Part shown: positions 16,173 through 25,442 of the stretch, piece after piece
Layout: each line of letters starts with the position of its first letter
Numbering within the stretch: the first letter of the stretch is position 1
Assembly (NCBI GenBank): GCA_963833885.1
Contig: CAWHZU010000015.1
Coordinates: forward strand, 124,001-188,000
DNA length: 64,000 bases
Direction of reading: 5' to 3'
From: JASHPR01 sp963833885
Lineage (GTDB): Bacteria; Actinomycetota; Actinomycetes; Streptosporangiales; Streptosporangiaceae
The notes under the pieces: model-generated
The model's input: only the letters and a program-made list of their open reading frames with translations
What the model was told of the DNA's origin: nothing
The model's database searches: none
Made by a program: the position numbers and the translations under genes

Positions 16173-17278
16173 CTACCCAGCTCCCGGCCGAGCGCCGGCA
16201 TTCGAGCGGTCCGGGCCAGAGACCGCGGTCGGCCGTCGGCCAGGTCATCGGCGCTAAGGCCCGCGCCTGGCTGAGCCCGCGCAACATTGGCGCGATCTAC
16301 GTCCTGATCGTGATCTGCATCGTGTTCTCGATCTGGGCCCCGAGCACGTTCCCGGTCCCGGCCACGGTGACGCAGATCCTCGACGACAACGCGATAATCG
16401 CGCTCGCGGCCCTCGCTCTGATCGTCCCGCTGTCCACCCTGACGTTCGACCTGTCGTTCGCCTACGTCATGTCGCTGTCGGGGGTGACCGCCGCCCACTT
16501 CGTCGCCGCCGACAATCTCAACCTGGTGCTCGCCACGCTCGCCGGGGTCGGCGTGGCGCTCATCATCGGGGTGATCAACGGCTTCGTCGTGGTCGTGATG
16601 CGGATCGACTCCTTCATCGGGACGCTGGCCACGGGCTCCCTGGTGCAGGCGTTCATCAGCTTCGTGACCGGGGACAACACGATCAACAGCGAGAAGCTGT
16701 CCGGGGCGTTCTCGAACATGAGCCAGGGCACGTTCGGCGGCGTCATCTACCCCGTCTGGTACGCGCTGATCCTGGCGATCGCGCTGTGGATCTTCATGGA
16801 GTACACCGCGACGGGGCGCAGGCTCTACGCGACGGGCTTCAACCGCGAGGCGGCCCGGCTGGCGAACATAAAGGTGAACAAGCTGAGGTTCTGCTCGCTG
16901 CTGACCTCGGCCGCCCTGGCCGGCTTCGCCGGCGTGATGCTGGCCTCGTCGCTGAGCTCCGGCGACCCGACCGCCGGCACGTCCTATCTGCTGCCCGCGT
17001 TCGCTGCGCTGTTCGTCGGGGCGACGGTCTTCAAGGCGGGCAGGTTCAACGCGTGGGGCACGATCGTCGCGGTGCTGATGCTGGGCACCGGGATCGTGGG
17101 CCTGGGGCTGGTGGCCGCGCCGCTATGGGCAGACGACATGTTCACCGGGGTCGTCCTGATCGCCGCGCTGAGCGCGAACGTCTTCCAGAGCAGGAGCCTG
17201 TGGATGGGCAACCTGCGGCGGGCGCGCTGGATGCCCGGCCAGCTGCGGCGCGCGGAAGGCCGGGAGCCCGCCGCGTGA
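16169..17278 (+). CDS. CUT2-type ABC importer permease
   Basis: A 369-residue integral membrane protein of the BPD_transp_2 group with about nine to ten hydrophobic helices. The cytoplasmic coupling segment is visible as TATGRRLYATGFNREAARLANIKV, matching the 'tr.Gr.iyAiGgN.eAA.l.GI.v' motif of RbsC-like permeases. It overlaps the ATPase gene by 4 nt (ATGA) and the P450 gene by 4 nt, so all three are translated together. A 40-residue cytoplasmic N-tail precedes the first helix. Confidence 0.92.
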   Translation: MTTQLPAERRHSSGPGQRPRSAVGQVIGAKARAWLSPRNIGAIYVLIVICIVFSIWAPSTFPVPATVTQILDDNAIIALAALALIVPLSTLTFDLSFAYVMSLSGVTAAHFVAADNLNLVLATLAGVGVALIIGVINGFVVVVMRIDSFIGTLATGSLVQAFISFVTGDNTINSEKLSGAFSNMSQGTFGGVIYPVWYALILAIALWIFMEYTATGRRLYATGFNREAARLANIKVNKLRFCSLLTSAALAGFAGVMLASSLSSGDPTAGTSYLLPAFAALFVGATVFKAGRFNAWGTIVAVLMLGTGIVGLGLVAAPLWADDMFTGVVLIAALSANVFQSRSLWMGNLRRARWMPGQLRRAEGREPAA

Positions 17279-18468
17279 CCGATTCGCGGTGCCCGGTCAG
17301 CCACGCTGACTACCGGACGGCGACGGGGCCTGGCGGGCACTATGCCCTGCTGGACGCCGAGCGCGAGGCGAGCCCGTTCCACTGGAACGACACCACGCCC
17401 GGCGGGTTCTTGATGGTGACGCGATACGCGGACGTGCTGCGGTGCTTCCAGGACGCTCCCGCGTTCACCAACAAGGTGACGAGCGCGCTGAACCCGGTGC
17501 GCGGCATCGACATCCTGCCCCAGGCGCTCGACGGTGAGCCGCACACGAGGATGCGCCGGATGCTGAACCGGTATTTCTCCCCGGCGGTCGTCCGCCGGAT
17601 CGAGCCGTTCGCGCTGCAGAGGTGCCGGGAGCTGATCGACGACTTGCGGCCGCGCGGCGGCTGCGACTTCGTGACCGAGTTCGCGATCCGCTACCCGACC
17701 GACGTGTTCCTTCAGCTCATGGGGCTGCCGGTGAGCGACGGCTCGTTCTTCGTCGGCTGGGTCGAGCAGATCTTCGCGGGCATATTCGGCGGTGACCACG
17801 CCAGCGCGCAGGAGGCCTCGGGCAACCTCAGGGACTACTTCGCCGACGTGGTGGCGCTGCGCAGGCGGTCACCGGGCGATCCCGATACCGACCTGGTGTC
17901 CCGGCTGCTGAGCGCGCGTGCGGGCGACGAGCCGGTCGCCGAGGCGGACATCCTCACGATCTGCGTCACACTCGTGATGGCGGGGCTCGACACCACCCGC
18001 AGCGCGCTCGGGTACATGTTCTGGCACCTGGCCCGCAGCGACGCGGACCGGCGCCTGCTGGCGGCCCAGCCGGAGCTGGCCGGAGCTGCCGTCGAGGAGT
18101 TCGTCAGGCTCTACCCGCTGGTGATCCAGGCGGGCCGGGAGACGGTGGGCCAGCCCCGCGTGGGTGACCTGGAACTGGCGGACGGCGACATCGTGTGGCT
18201 GGGCATCGGCTCGGCCAACCGGGATCCGCGGAAGTTCCCGGAGCCGGACCGGTTCACCCTCGGCCGCGAGAACGTCAACCAGCATCTCGGCTTCGGCGCC
18301 GGCCCGCACCGCTGCCTGGGCATGCACCTGGCCCGGGCGGAGCTCGCGATCGTGCTGCGCGAGTGGCACGAGCGGATTCCTGACTACTGGATCGACCCAG
18401 ACGCGGCCATCACCGAGCGCGGCTCCCAGCTCACCCTCCGGACCCTCCCGCTGCGCTGGCACCCCTGA
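17275..18468 (+). CDS. Cytochrome P450
   Basis: A 397-residue soluble bacterial P450. The I-helix oxygen-activating motif is AGLDTT, the K-helix ExxR is EFVR, and the heme-binding loop is FGAGPHRCLG with Cys347 as thiolate ligand. The gtg start overlaps the permease stop by 4 nt. No ferredoxin or ferredoxin reductase gene is nearby, so redox partners come from elsewhere. Joint translation with an importer suggests that it hydroxylates the imported compound as an early step. The P450 family cannot be assigned by eye. Confidence 0.93.
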   Translation: MTDSRCPVSHADYRTATGPGGHYALLDAEREASPFHWNDTTPGGFLMVTRYADVLRCFQDAPAFTNKVTSALNPVRGIDILPQALDGEPHTRMRRMLNRYFSPAVVRRIEPFALQRCRELIDDLRPRGGCDFVTEFAIRYPTDVFLQLMGLPVSDGSFFVGWVEQIFAGIFGGDHASAQEASGNLRDYFADVVALRRRSPGDPDTDLVSRLLSARAGDEPVAEADILTICVTLVMAGLDTTRSALGYMFWHLARSDADRRLLAAQPELAGAAVEEFVRLYPLVIQAGRETVGQPRVGDLELADGDIVWLGIGSANRDPRKFPEPDRFTLGRENVNQHLGFGAGPHRCLGMHLARAELAIVLREWHERIPDYWIDPDAAITERGSQLTLRTLPLRWHP

Positions 18469-18589
18469 CCCGGTCAGCCAGACAGACAGCACCAGCGCTT
18501 GCCCCGTGAAAGCCGCCGGGGGCTTCGGCGAATCACCTGAGACAGGTCAGCTGCTGCTGAAAGGTGAGGCGCATGACGGAGTTCCTGAC

Positions 18590-19143
18590 GTGAGGGCTCA
18601 GTCCGAGGCGGGACCGGGACCCGTACCGGCGGGCGGTGAATTCGCCGATATTTACGAGCGGCACTTCACCGAGATCCACCGCTACATCGCCGGGCGGCTG
18701 GGGCGAGACGTGGCCGACGACATCGCCGCCGACACGTTCGTGATCGCGCTGCGCAAGCGCGACGGCTTCGACCCCATGCGCGGCACGGTGCGCGCCTGGC
18801 TGTACGGGATCGCGACCAACCTCGTGGCCCGGCAGCAGCGCGCGGAGCAGCGACGGTACCGCGCGCTCGCGCGGGCCGGCGCCGGGATCTCGCCGACGGG
18901 CATGAGGAGCGGGTGGTGTCCTGGGTGGCCGCCGAGGGGTTGCAGCCGCGGCTAGCCAGCGCGCTGGCCCGGCTGTCCCGTGAGGAACGCGACGTGCTGC
19001 TGCTGGTCGCCCTGGCGGACTTCTCGCACGAGGAGATCTCCCAGGCGCTCGGCATCCCTTACGGCACCGTCGGTTCGCGGCTGAACCGGGCTCGCAAGAA
19101 GATTCGTAACGCACTGGGCCAGGAGGGTCAGATCGATGAATGA
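18590..19143 (+). pseudogene. ECF sigma factor, split by a one-base frameshift
   Basis: Sigma region 2 is intact in one frame (FADIYERHFTEIHRYIAGRL, DDIAADTFVIALRKR, VRAWLYGIATNLVARQQRAE) and ends out of frame near 18885. Region 4 continues in the neighbouring frame (DGHEERVVSWVAAEGLQPRL, REERDVLLLVALADFSHEEI, SQALGIPYGTVGSRLNRARK). The join needs one base restored around 18880-18892; together they give a normal ~185-residue sigma factor. No slippery heptamer is visible, so mutation or a sequencing error is more likely than programmed frameshifting. The gtg at 18590 has GGAG upstream. The stop overlaps the start of the next gene, as usual for this sigma/partner pair. Confidence 0.75.
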
Positions 19144-20341
19144 GCTGAACATGATCCGTGCGCTCCTCGACGAGGCGCCACCCTCTGCCGAGGTGATCGC
19201 CGAGGGCCGCCGGCGGGTCGCGGCCAGTGTCACTGAGCCGGGGCGGCGGGCGGCAGTGCGCGGCGTTGCCGGCCCAGTAACCCAGCCCACAACTGGCCTC
19301 CAGCCGGTCAGGGGCGTGGGATTCCGCCACCGGCCGACCCGGGGATTCCGCCACCGGACGACCCGCCGGGTCGCGGTCGGGGCGGCGGCCGTCGGCGCCG
19401 CGGCCGCGCTGGCCTTTGTAACGCTGGTCCCGCACGGTGCGCCCGCCGCGCGCCCGAGCCACGGCCAAGCGGACGAGCTGGCGGGCCTGCCGGCCCGCGG
19501 GTTCCTGCTCACCATGGCGGTCAAGACGGCCGCGGCCAGCCCATCGACGGGCCGGTGGTACTGCCACCAGATGGAAGAGGGCGAGCGTCAGCTGGTAGGG
19601 GCCCACGACACGACGCTTCAGGCGCCATGGGACCAAGGCCCCGCGGCATCACTGGCCGGCTACCGGTACGCGATCTTCGGCAAGACCATGATCCAGTCCT
19701 GCTTCGAGCCGCCCACGAAGGGCTCGCCGGACGGCACCGTGGAAGGCGCCACGCAATCACTCGGTGCCCTGCCCGCGAGTCCAGCGGATGCGGCCGCCTG
19801 GCGCCGGGCTGGCTCCCCGACAAGCTGGGTAGCGTGGTTCGACAAGACCGTGAGGATCACCACGGCGCCGGGTCCGCGGCGTCACGCGGGGCCCAGGAAT
19901 TTGACGGAGCCCAGGTTCAACTACGCCGCGCTGCCCACCAACCCAGCTCGGCTCAAGGCGTACATCCTGGCGCACCGGGCGGAACTCGGCAACACCGGTA
20001 CCCAAAGCGAGGTCCTGTACGACAATGCCTTTACCTTCATGAATGGCCAGTCCCCGCCAGCGGTACGCGCCGCCGCTTACCGCGTGCTGGCCAGCCTGCC
20101 GGGCATCCGGATGAAGCCCAACGTGCAGGACCCGGCCGGCCAGTCGGGGACCGCGCTGTGGCTACCCCAGGCAGGGCCGACATTGGCGCTGACCATCGTC
20201 GACCCGGCGACAAGCACTCCGCTGTGCGTCGAGGACATCGCCCAGCAGCGAATCCCAGCCATCCACGTGGCTCTGGGCACGATGATCGATTACACGTTGT
20301 TCACCGGCTCCGGCTGGACCGACAAGCCGCCCAGCGGCTGA
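19136..20341 (+). CDS. CU044_5270-type membrane-anchored sigma partner
   Basis: A protein of 401 residues starting within the sigma gene (8-nt overlap). It has a ~75-residue cytoplasmic N-part, one transmembrane segment at about 82-102 (VAVGAAAVGAAAALAFVTLV) and an extracytoplasmic domain. This matches the actinobacterial family usually annotated as CU044_5270, which accompanies ECF sigma factors and may act as an anti-sigma or sensor. The N-part holds a two-copy 8-residue tandem repeat (GFRHRPTR GFRHRTTR; 24-nt period, from 19319). Because the sigma gene ahead is frameshifted, its partner may be lost. Confidence 0.75.
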   Translation: MNELNMIRALLDEAPPSAEVIAEGRRRVAASVTEPGRRAAVRGVAGPVTQPTTGLQPVRGVGFRHRPTRGFRHRTTRRVAVGAAAVGAAAALAFVTLVPHGAPAARPSHGQADELAGLPARGFLLTMAVKTAAASPSTGRWYCHQMEEGERQLVGAHDTTLQAPWDQGPAASLAGYRYAIFGKTMIQSCFEPPTKGSPDGTVEGATQSLGALPASPADAAAWRRAGSPTSWVAWFDKTVRITTAPGPRRHAGPRNLTEPRFNYAALPTNPARLKAYILAHRAELGNTGTQSEVLYDNAFTFMNGQSPPAVRAAAYRVLASLPGIRMKPNVQDPAGQSGTALWLPQAGPTLALTIVDPATSTPLCVEDIAQQRIPAIHVALGTMIDYTLFTGSGWTDKPPSG

Positions 20342-20379
20342 CCGGGGCGCCGGCCGCGCCGGTCGGGTAGCCGCGCGAA

Positions 20380-20435
20380 CGGAGTGGTGGTGCCCACGTT
20401 GTTGCAAGAGGAACAGCCCGGGCACCACCACTCCG
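20380..20435. terminator. 16-bp stem terminator between convergent genes
   Basis: Perfect arms 20380-20395 and 20420-20435 (CGGAGTGGTGGTGCCC and its complement) with a 24-nt loop lie between the convergent sigma-partner and acyl-CoA synthetase genes. There is no T tract, as is common in high-GC actinobacteria. It can serve both strands. Confidence 0.75.
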
Positions 20436-20490
20436 ATCATTGGGCGGCTCGGGCCGTCCGATGCTGTGGGTTGGCCCGCAGCGCGGCGGG

Positions 20491-22659
20491 TCAGCTTCGT
20501 GGCCGCCACTGGACGGTGGCGTCCAGCGCCTCGGCGCCGTCGGCGGTCACCCGCAGCGGGTTGACCTCGATCGCCACCACGTCCTCGCCGAGGCTCACCG
20601 CCAGGTCAGCGATGGCGGCGATGGCGTCGACGACCCGTTCAAGGTCCACACCTGGGAGGCCCCGCGCACCGAGCAGGACCGGGGCGCCGCGCAGGGCGCG
20701 CACCGCGGACTCGATCGCCGCCCGGGTGCACGGCAGCGCGACCCGGCTGACGTCCGCCAGCACCTCCGCCCAGATCCCGCCCATGGCCACGGCGAGGACC
20801 GGGCCCCAGCCGGGGTCACGGACGACGCCGACCAGCAGGTCGTGGACTCCCGGCCCGTCCGGCCGCATCGGGGACACCAGGATGCCGTCCACCCGGGGCG
20901 CCGGGACCTGGCGCTGCGCGGCCGCCAGCACCTGACGCGCGGCCTCGATGACGTCCTCGCGCCCGCTGCGGTTCAGCGCGACACCGCCGGCGTCGGTCTT
21001 GTGCACGATGTCGGCGGACACGACCTTGATGGCGACCGGCGTGCCGAACCGGTCGGCGGCCACGGCCGCCTCCTCTGGGCCGCCCGCGAGGACGGCGGGC
21101 ACTACGGGCACGCCGGCCTGCTCCAGCAGGCTACGGGCGTCGGCCTCGGACCAGGTTCCGGTCCTGGTCGGCAGCTCCTGGGAGCCGGCTGGGCGCGGCC
21201 GCTGCGGGATCTCATCTGTCGGCGACACCGGGGCCGCCGACCAGTCCGCGATCCGGGCCACGGCCGCGAGCACGCGGTCCATGCCGCCGAAGACGCTGGG
21301 CACACCGAGGTCGTGGCGCACCGCGCGCGTCGCCGGGGTGATCGTGTGGATGGTGGTGTTAGTGAAGATGACCGGCCGTGGCGCCTGCCGTGCCGCGGCC
21401 GTCATCGCGGTGATGCTATCCAGGCCCCAGGCCGATTCGGGAGCGTGATGCTCGATCTCGCCGATCGCAACCGTCATGTCGACGGCCGGATCGGCGGCGA
21501 CGGCCGCAATCGCCGCGCCGAACAGCTGCGCGTCCGCCACCGCGGCGCCGGTGGCGTCGAGCGGGTTCTGCGGGGTGGCGTAGGAGGCAGCAGCTCGCGC
21601 AGCCGGCCGAGTCGTGGCCTCGCCCAGCGGCGGATACCGCAGGCCAAGCGCGTCCGCACGGTCGGCCGCCAGGTCGCACCCGCCACCCGAGATCGTCACG
21701 ACCGCCAGGTTCCGGCCCCCGACCGGGCCGGACCGCACGAACGTGTCCGCGGTGGTGAGCAGGTCTTCCATCGAGTCGACCCTGATCACGCCGGATGCCG
21801 CCAGGACGGCGGAGATGATCGCGTCGTCGCCGACCAGGGCGCCGGTGTGCGCCAGCGCCGCCCGGGCGGCGGCCTCGCTGCGGCCGACCTTCAGCATCAC
21901 GACCGGCTTGCCTGCCTGCCGCGCCCGCAGGCACGCGCCGCGGAAGGCCGCCGGGTCGGTCACCGCCTCCGCGAACACGGCGATCACTCGCGTCGCCTCG
22001 TCCGCCACGAGATAGTCGAGCACGTCGGTCGCGGTGACGTTCAGCTCGTTGCCGGTGCTGGCCAGCAGGCTCAGGCCGACGTCGAACGACCGCGCCATGT
22101 TCATGACCTGCACGGCCATGTTGCCGCTCTGCGAGACGACGCCGATCGCGCCCGCCGTCAGCTCGTCGCCCGGCTGCATCGGCATCAGCACCACGCGCCG
22201 GGCTGGGTTCGCGAACCCGAGCGTGTTCGGCCCGAGCACCGCCATGTCGTGCTCGCGCGCCACCTCCTCAAGACGCTGCTGCGCGAGCAGACCCTCGGGC
22301 CCTGTCTCGGCGAAACCGGAGCTCAGGATGATCGCGGATCGTGTGCCCAGCCGTGCAGCCTCGTCGATGGCCGCCAGGCTCGCTTCGGCGGACGTCATCA
22401 CGTAGACGAGGTCGGGCACCTGGCCGATCTCGGAGACCGACCGGTGCAGGACGGCACCGTGCGCCGTGCCGCCGCGCGGGTTGACGAAGAAGACCTCGCC
22501 CTCATAGCCGATGTTGAGCAGCGCGCCGCTGATCCGGTGGGACCAGCTCGACCGGTCGCTCGCGCCGACGATCGCGACCGACTCCGGCGTGAACAGCCTG
22601 CGCAGCCGGTCCCGGGTCGCCGCGCTGCTGGGCGCTGCCTGCTGGCCGGACACCGTCAT
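20491..22659 (-). CDS. NDP-forming acyl-CoA synthetase (AcdA-AcdB fusion)
   Basis: A 722-residue protein of the acetate-CoA ligase (ADP-forming)/PimA superfamily. The CoA-binding Rossmann domain opens with ESVAIVGASDRSSWSHRISG. The ligase domains carry GVVSQSGNMAVQVMN and the AALAHTGALVGDD loop. A C-terminal ATP-grasp domain starts near residue 500 (RSLLEQAGVPVVPAVLAGGP, PVAIKVVSADIVHKTDAGGV). It makes or uses acyl-CoA with ADP/ATP exchange. It is the last gene of a three-gene leftward unit (DUF35, thiolase-like, synthetase; gaps of at most 27 nt), so it probably activates the acid for, or recovers energy from, the product of that pair. Confidence 0.88.
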   Translation of the reverse strand: MTVSGQQAAPSSAATRDRLRRLFTPESVAIVGASDRSSWSHRISGALLNIGYEGEVFFVNPRGGTAHGAVLHRSVSEIGQVPDLVYVMTSAEASLAAIDEAARLGTRSAIILSSGFAETGPEGLLAQQRLEEVAREHDMAVLGPNTLGFANPARRVVLMPMQPGDELTAGAIGVVSQSGNMAVQVMNMARSFDVGLSLLASTGNELNVTATDVLDYLVADEATRVIAVFAEAVTDPAAFRGACLRARQAGKPVVMLKVGRSEAAARAALAHTGALVGDDAIISAVLAASGVIRVDSMEDLLTTADTFVRSGPVGGRNLAVVTISGGGCDLAADRADALGLRYPPLGEATTRPAARAAASYATPQNPLDATGAAVADAQLFGAAIAAVAADPAVDMTVAIGEIEHHAPESAWGLDSITAMTAAARQAPRPVIFTNTTIHTITPATRAVRHDLGVPSVFGGMDRVLAAVARIADWSAAPVSPTDEIPQRPRPAGSQELPTRTGTWSEADARSLLEQAGVPVVPAVLAGGPEEAAVAADRFGTPVAIKVVSADIVHKTDAGGVALNRSGREDVIEAARQVLAAAQRQVPAPRVDGILVSPMRPDGPGVHDLLVGVVRDPGWGPVLAVAMGGIWAEVLADVSRVALPCTRAAIESAVRALRGAPVLLGARGLPGVDLERVVDAIAAIADLAVSLGEDVVAIEVNPLRVTADGAEALDATVQWRPRS

Positions 22660-22686
22660 GCTGAGTTCCTTCCCGTGCCGTGATGA

Positions 22687-23862
22687 TCACGCCGCGCCAA
22701 GCACCAGGAGCGAGCCATCGGACATGTCTCCGTAGCTGGTGACCAGGCCCAGCTCCGCGCGGGCCAGCTGGGCTGGGCCTGCGTCACCCCGGAGCTGGCG
22801 CACCGCCTCGACCACATGATTCATGCCGGCGATGTGCGCCTGCGCCAGCAGGCCGCCGTGCGTGTTCACCGGGATCTTGCTCCCTGGGCCGATGCCCGCT
22901 TCGAGGATGTAGTCCGAGCCCTCGCCCCGCTTACAGAACCCGAGCTCCTCGAGCTGTCGCAGCACGACGAACGTGAAACAGTCGTAGACCTGGGCGAAAT
23001 CGAAGTCGGTGGCGGCGAGGCCAAGCTCGCCAAAGACCCGGCCAACGACCTTCGTCAGCCCGATCTCGAGCATGTCGGGCCTGCTGACCAGGTCATCGGG
23101 AACGTCCGCATGTCCCTCGCCGCCGCCGAGCAGGACAACGCCGCGGTGGCCGCCGTGACCGGCGGCCGCTGTGGGCTCGACGATCACGGCGGCCGCGCCG
23201 TCCGATTCCAGGCAGATGTCGTAGAGGCGGAACGGGAAGACCACATAGGGCGCGTCGTCATACTGCTCGGCGGTCAGCGGCCGGTCGCGGAACCAGGCCC
23301 GGGCGTTGCTGCGGGCGTGCTCGCGCGCGGCCAGGGCGACGGCGCGCAGCCCGGCCGGATCGGCTCCGGTCTCGTGCAGCCATCGGGTGGCCTGCAGGCT
23401 GTACCACTGCATCGGCACCGTCAGCCCGTACGGCCGCTCCAGGTGGGTCCGCAGGTCCTGGGCTGGCCAGGAGAACGTCGCGGCGCTGCCATCCGCGCTG
23501 CTGAGCCTCCTGGCGCCGCTGTACTGGGTGCCCCCCGCGGCGACCACCACGCGGCTGGCCTGGCCCGAGATCACTGCGGCCGCGGCGATCATGATGGCGG
23601 CCGCGGTGCTGGCACCGCCCATCGCGTTGGCCGCGTGAAACCTGAGGTCGGTGATGCCGAGCGCGTGCACGAAGGACTCGGCGGCGAGCTTGCCGTTCGG
23701 TACCACGACCCCGTCGACGCTCGTCGGCTCGACACCGGCGTCAGCGCAGGCCAGCAGCGCCGCCTGCAGCAGCAGGTCCTCGGTGCTGAGCGCCGTACCG
23801 CGCACGTATTCCGTCTCGCCGATGCCGGTGATCTGGGCCCGGCCCGCAGCCGGACCGCTCAA
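22687..23862 (-). CDS. Thiolase-like protein of the Ltp/SCP2 branch
   Basis: A 391-residue thiolase-fold protein, second of three in the window. The nucleophilic Cys region reads NAMGGASTAAA, without Cys. NTHGG is kept. VYDCF is present, but the residue 50 positions later, Tyr in the copies at 6719 and 26879, is His here (AQAHIAG). The active site therefore differs from the putative aldolases, and another C-C bond reaction is possible. Its start overlaps the DUF35 stop by 4 nt. Confidence 0.85.
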   Translation of the reverse strand: MSGPAAGRAQITGIGETEYVRGTALSTEDLLLQAALLACADAGVEPTSVDGVVVPNGKLAAESFVHALGITDLRFHAANAMGGASTAAAIMIAAAAVISGQASRVVVAAGGTQYSGARRLSSADGSAATFSWPAQDLRTHLERPYGLTVPMQWYSLQATRWLHETGADPAGLRAVALAAREHARSNARAWFRDRPLTAEQYDDAPYVVFPFRLYDICLESDGAAAVIVEPTAAAGHGGHRGVVLLGGGEGHADVPDDLVSRPDMLEIGLTKVVGRVFGELGLAATDFDFAQVYDCFTFVVLRQLEELGFCKRGEGSDYILEAGIGPGSKIPVNTHGGLLAQAHIAGMNHVVEAVRQLRGDAGPAQLARAELGLVTSYGDMSDGSLLVLGAA

Positions 23863-24317
23863 CGGCCTGGTCCCGTCCCGGCTGGCACCCAGCCGACGAA
23901 CGCGTGGCCGCCGGAGCGCTCGTACCGCGCACGGACCGGCAGCCCGCAGGCCAGATCGCCAAGGTCGTCACCGAGATAGTTGCCCAGCATCCTGATGCCG
24001 TCGCCGAGGTCGGCAACGGCGATGCCGTAGGGCACCCGGTCGGCGAACCACGGGTCGAACCCGCGGTGCACCACGGTGAAGGTGTGCACCACGCCGTGGT
24101 CGGCGATGACCGCGGGCCGGAACTCCCGGCCCCGGCATCGGGCGCAGAGCGTCCGCGGCGGCCACTGCCGCGCGGCGCAGGCCGTGCACTCCCGGACCAC
24201 CAGCACTCCGCGCTCGAGCCCGTCGAGGTAGTCGGCGAACATCGGGGACACCGGCCCGGGGAATGGCCGCTGGGTGTTGCCCGCAGCGCTCGCCGGTACG
24301 CCCCGCCCGCTCTCCAT
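23859..24317 (-). CDS. DUF35 zinc-ribbon/OB-fold protein
   Basis: A 152-residue partner of the thiolase-like protein. The N-terminal helix (FADYLDGLERGVLVVRE) precedes a full zinc ribbon (CTACAARQWPPRTLCARC: CxxC...CxxC), then the OB fold (GVVHTFTVVHRGFDPWFADR... YGIAVADLGDGIRMLGNYLG). The ATG at 24317 is preferred because GGAG lies 6 nt upstream on the minus strand; a gtg at 24356 would add 13 Arg/Ser/Gly-rich residues. It is the first gene of the leftward unit. Confidence 0.82.
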   Translation of the reverse strand: MESGRGVPASAAGNTQRPFPGPVSPMFADYLDGLERGVLVVRECTACAARQWPPRTLCARCRGREFRPAVIADHGVVHTFTVVHRGFDPWFADRVPYGIAVADLGDGIRMLGNYLGDDLGDLACGLPVRARYERSGGHAFVGWVPAGTGPGR

Positions 24318-24401
24318 CACCCGCTCCGATCCGGCCGGAACCCGGCCGCTTCCCACCGCGCCTGCTGTCCGGTCGATCCGACCGTCATCAGGCTATAATG
24401 A

Positions 24402-24442
24402 TGCTAACGATATGTATAGATTCTCGGGTGCCGCACTGTCCA
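24402..24442. promoter_or_regulatory. Divergent promoter region with shared box
   Basis: On the minus strand, TGGACA (24442-24437), an 18-nt spacer and TATACA (24418-24413) point to the DUF35/thiolase unit. The shared box TGCTAACGAT (24402-24411) sits at its start point. On the plus strand TATAAT (24394-24399) could serve the SDR gene, though no good -35 is seen. One operator could thus control both directions. Confidence 0.4.
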
Positions 24443-24478
24443 TCGCGAGCTTGCCGGACGCGGACGTCAGGAGGGCCT

Positions 24479-25273
24479 GTGGGACTGCAGGGAAAGCGCG
24501 TGCTGGTGACGGGTGCGGCCCAGGGCATGGGCCTGGCGATCGCGGTTGAGGCGGCCTTGCAGGGCGCCGAGCACGTCGCCGTCGCCGACATCAACGCGGC
24601 GGGCGCGCAGCAGGGTGCCGACGCGGTACGGCGCGCGGGCAGCCAGGCCACGGCCATCGAGGTCGACCTGCGCAGCAGCGCGCAGGTCGAGGCCATGGTG
24701 GCGTCGGCGGCTGCGGCCATGGGCGGCCTGGACACGCTCGTCAATCAGGCCGGGGTGCTCGACACGGCGTTCGCGCCCGCCGACGCGACGTTCGAGACCC
24801 TGCCCGAGGAGGCATGGGACGCGGTCTACGCCATCAACACCAAGGCGGTGTGGCTGGCGGTGAAGTTCGCCGCACCGCACCTGCGTGCATCCGGCCGCGG
24901 GCCGTCGGTGGTCAACGCCTCTTCCGTCTCGGGCCTGACCGGGTACCCCGCGGCCGCCTACAGCTCGAGCAAGGGGGCGACGATCCAGCTCAGCAGGTCG
25001 CTGGCGATCCAGCTGGCCCCCGATGTCCGTTGCAACTGCTACTGCCCCGGATCGATCAAGACGCCGATGAGCGACGCGCACCTCGCGCTGGCAGCGGACA
25101 AGGAAGCCGCCGAGCAGCAGATGTCGGGCAACCACCTGATCCCTCGCCGCGGCACGCCGGAGGAGGTCGCCAAGCTCGTCTGCTTCCTGGCGTCCGACGA
25201 CGCCTCCTTCATCACCGGCGCCACGTACGAGGTCGACGGCGGCACCATGGCGTGGCGGGGGACCCGGCAGTAG
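24479..25273 (+). CDS. SDR-family NAD(P)-dependent oxidoreductase
   Basis: A 264-residue short-chain dehydrogenase. It has cofactor loop TGAAQGMG, NQAG in place of the usual NNAG, catalytic Ser in VVNASSVSG, and YSSSK (YxxxK). The C-terminus ITGATYEVDGG is typical. AGGAGGG ends 3 nt before the gtg at 24479, a tight but workable spacing. It is divergent from the DUF35/thiolase/synthetase unit and stands alone, ending 169 bp before the binding-protein gene. It is likely to oxidise a hydroxyl on the pathway intermediate. Confidence 0.9.
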   Translation: MGLQGKRVLVTGAAQGMGLAIAVEAALQGAEHVAVADINAAGAQQGADAVRRAGSQATAIEVDLRSSAQVEAMVASAAAAMGGLDTLVNQAGVLDTAFAPADATFETLPEEAWDAVYAINTKAVWLAVKFAAPHLRASGRGPSVVNASSVSGLTGYPAAAYSSSKGATIQLSRSLAIQLAPDVRCNCYCPGSIKTPMSDAHLALAADKEAAEQQMSGNHLIPRRGTPEEVAKLVCFLASDDASFITGATYEVDGGTMAWRGTRQ

Positions 25274-25362
25274 GTTCTGCGCCGCGCTGGCTGGGCGTTC
25301 TGGGGTCCGATCGCGCTGCTCGTAGGTGCCGGATCGTTACCGAAGGTCCGCTCCGTGACTCC

Positions 25363-25390
25363 TTGACCTCCTGCTAATGATGATTATGAT
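25363..25390 (+). promoter_or_regulatory. Promoter of substrate-binding protein gene with shared box
   Basis: TTGACC (25363-25368), a 16-nt spacer and TATGAT (25385-25390). The box TGATTATGAT (25381-25390) includes the -10. GGAGG (25433-25437) lies 5 nt before the ATG at 25443. Confidence 0.5.
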
Positions 25391-25442
25391 ATGGGTCAAC
25401 TTTGGCCGCCCCCGCCAACTCTCATCCCCTTTGGAGGCACTG

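Noticed and set aside
18870..18915. Programmed -1 frameshift in the sigma factor
   Set aside because: No slippery heptamer or obvious downstream pseudoknot at the frame junction.
20440..22683. Plus-strand frame of 747 codons opposite the acyl-CoA synthetase
   Set aside because: Antisense shadow; composition is His/Arg/Gly-rich and it crosses the terminator between convergent genes.
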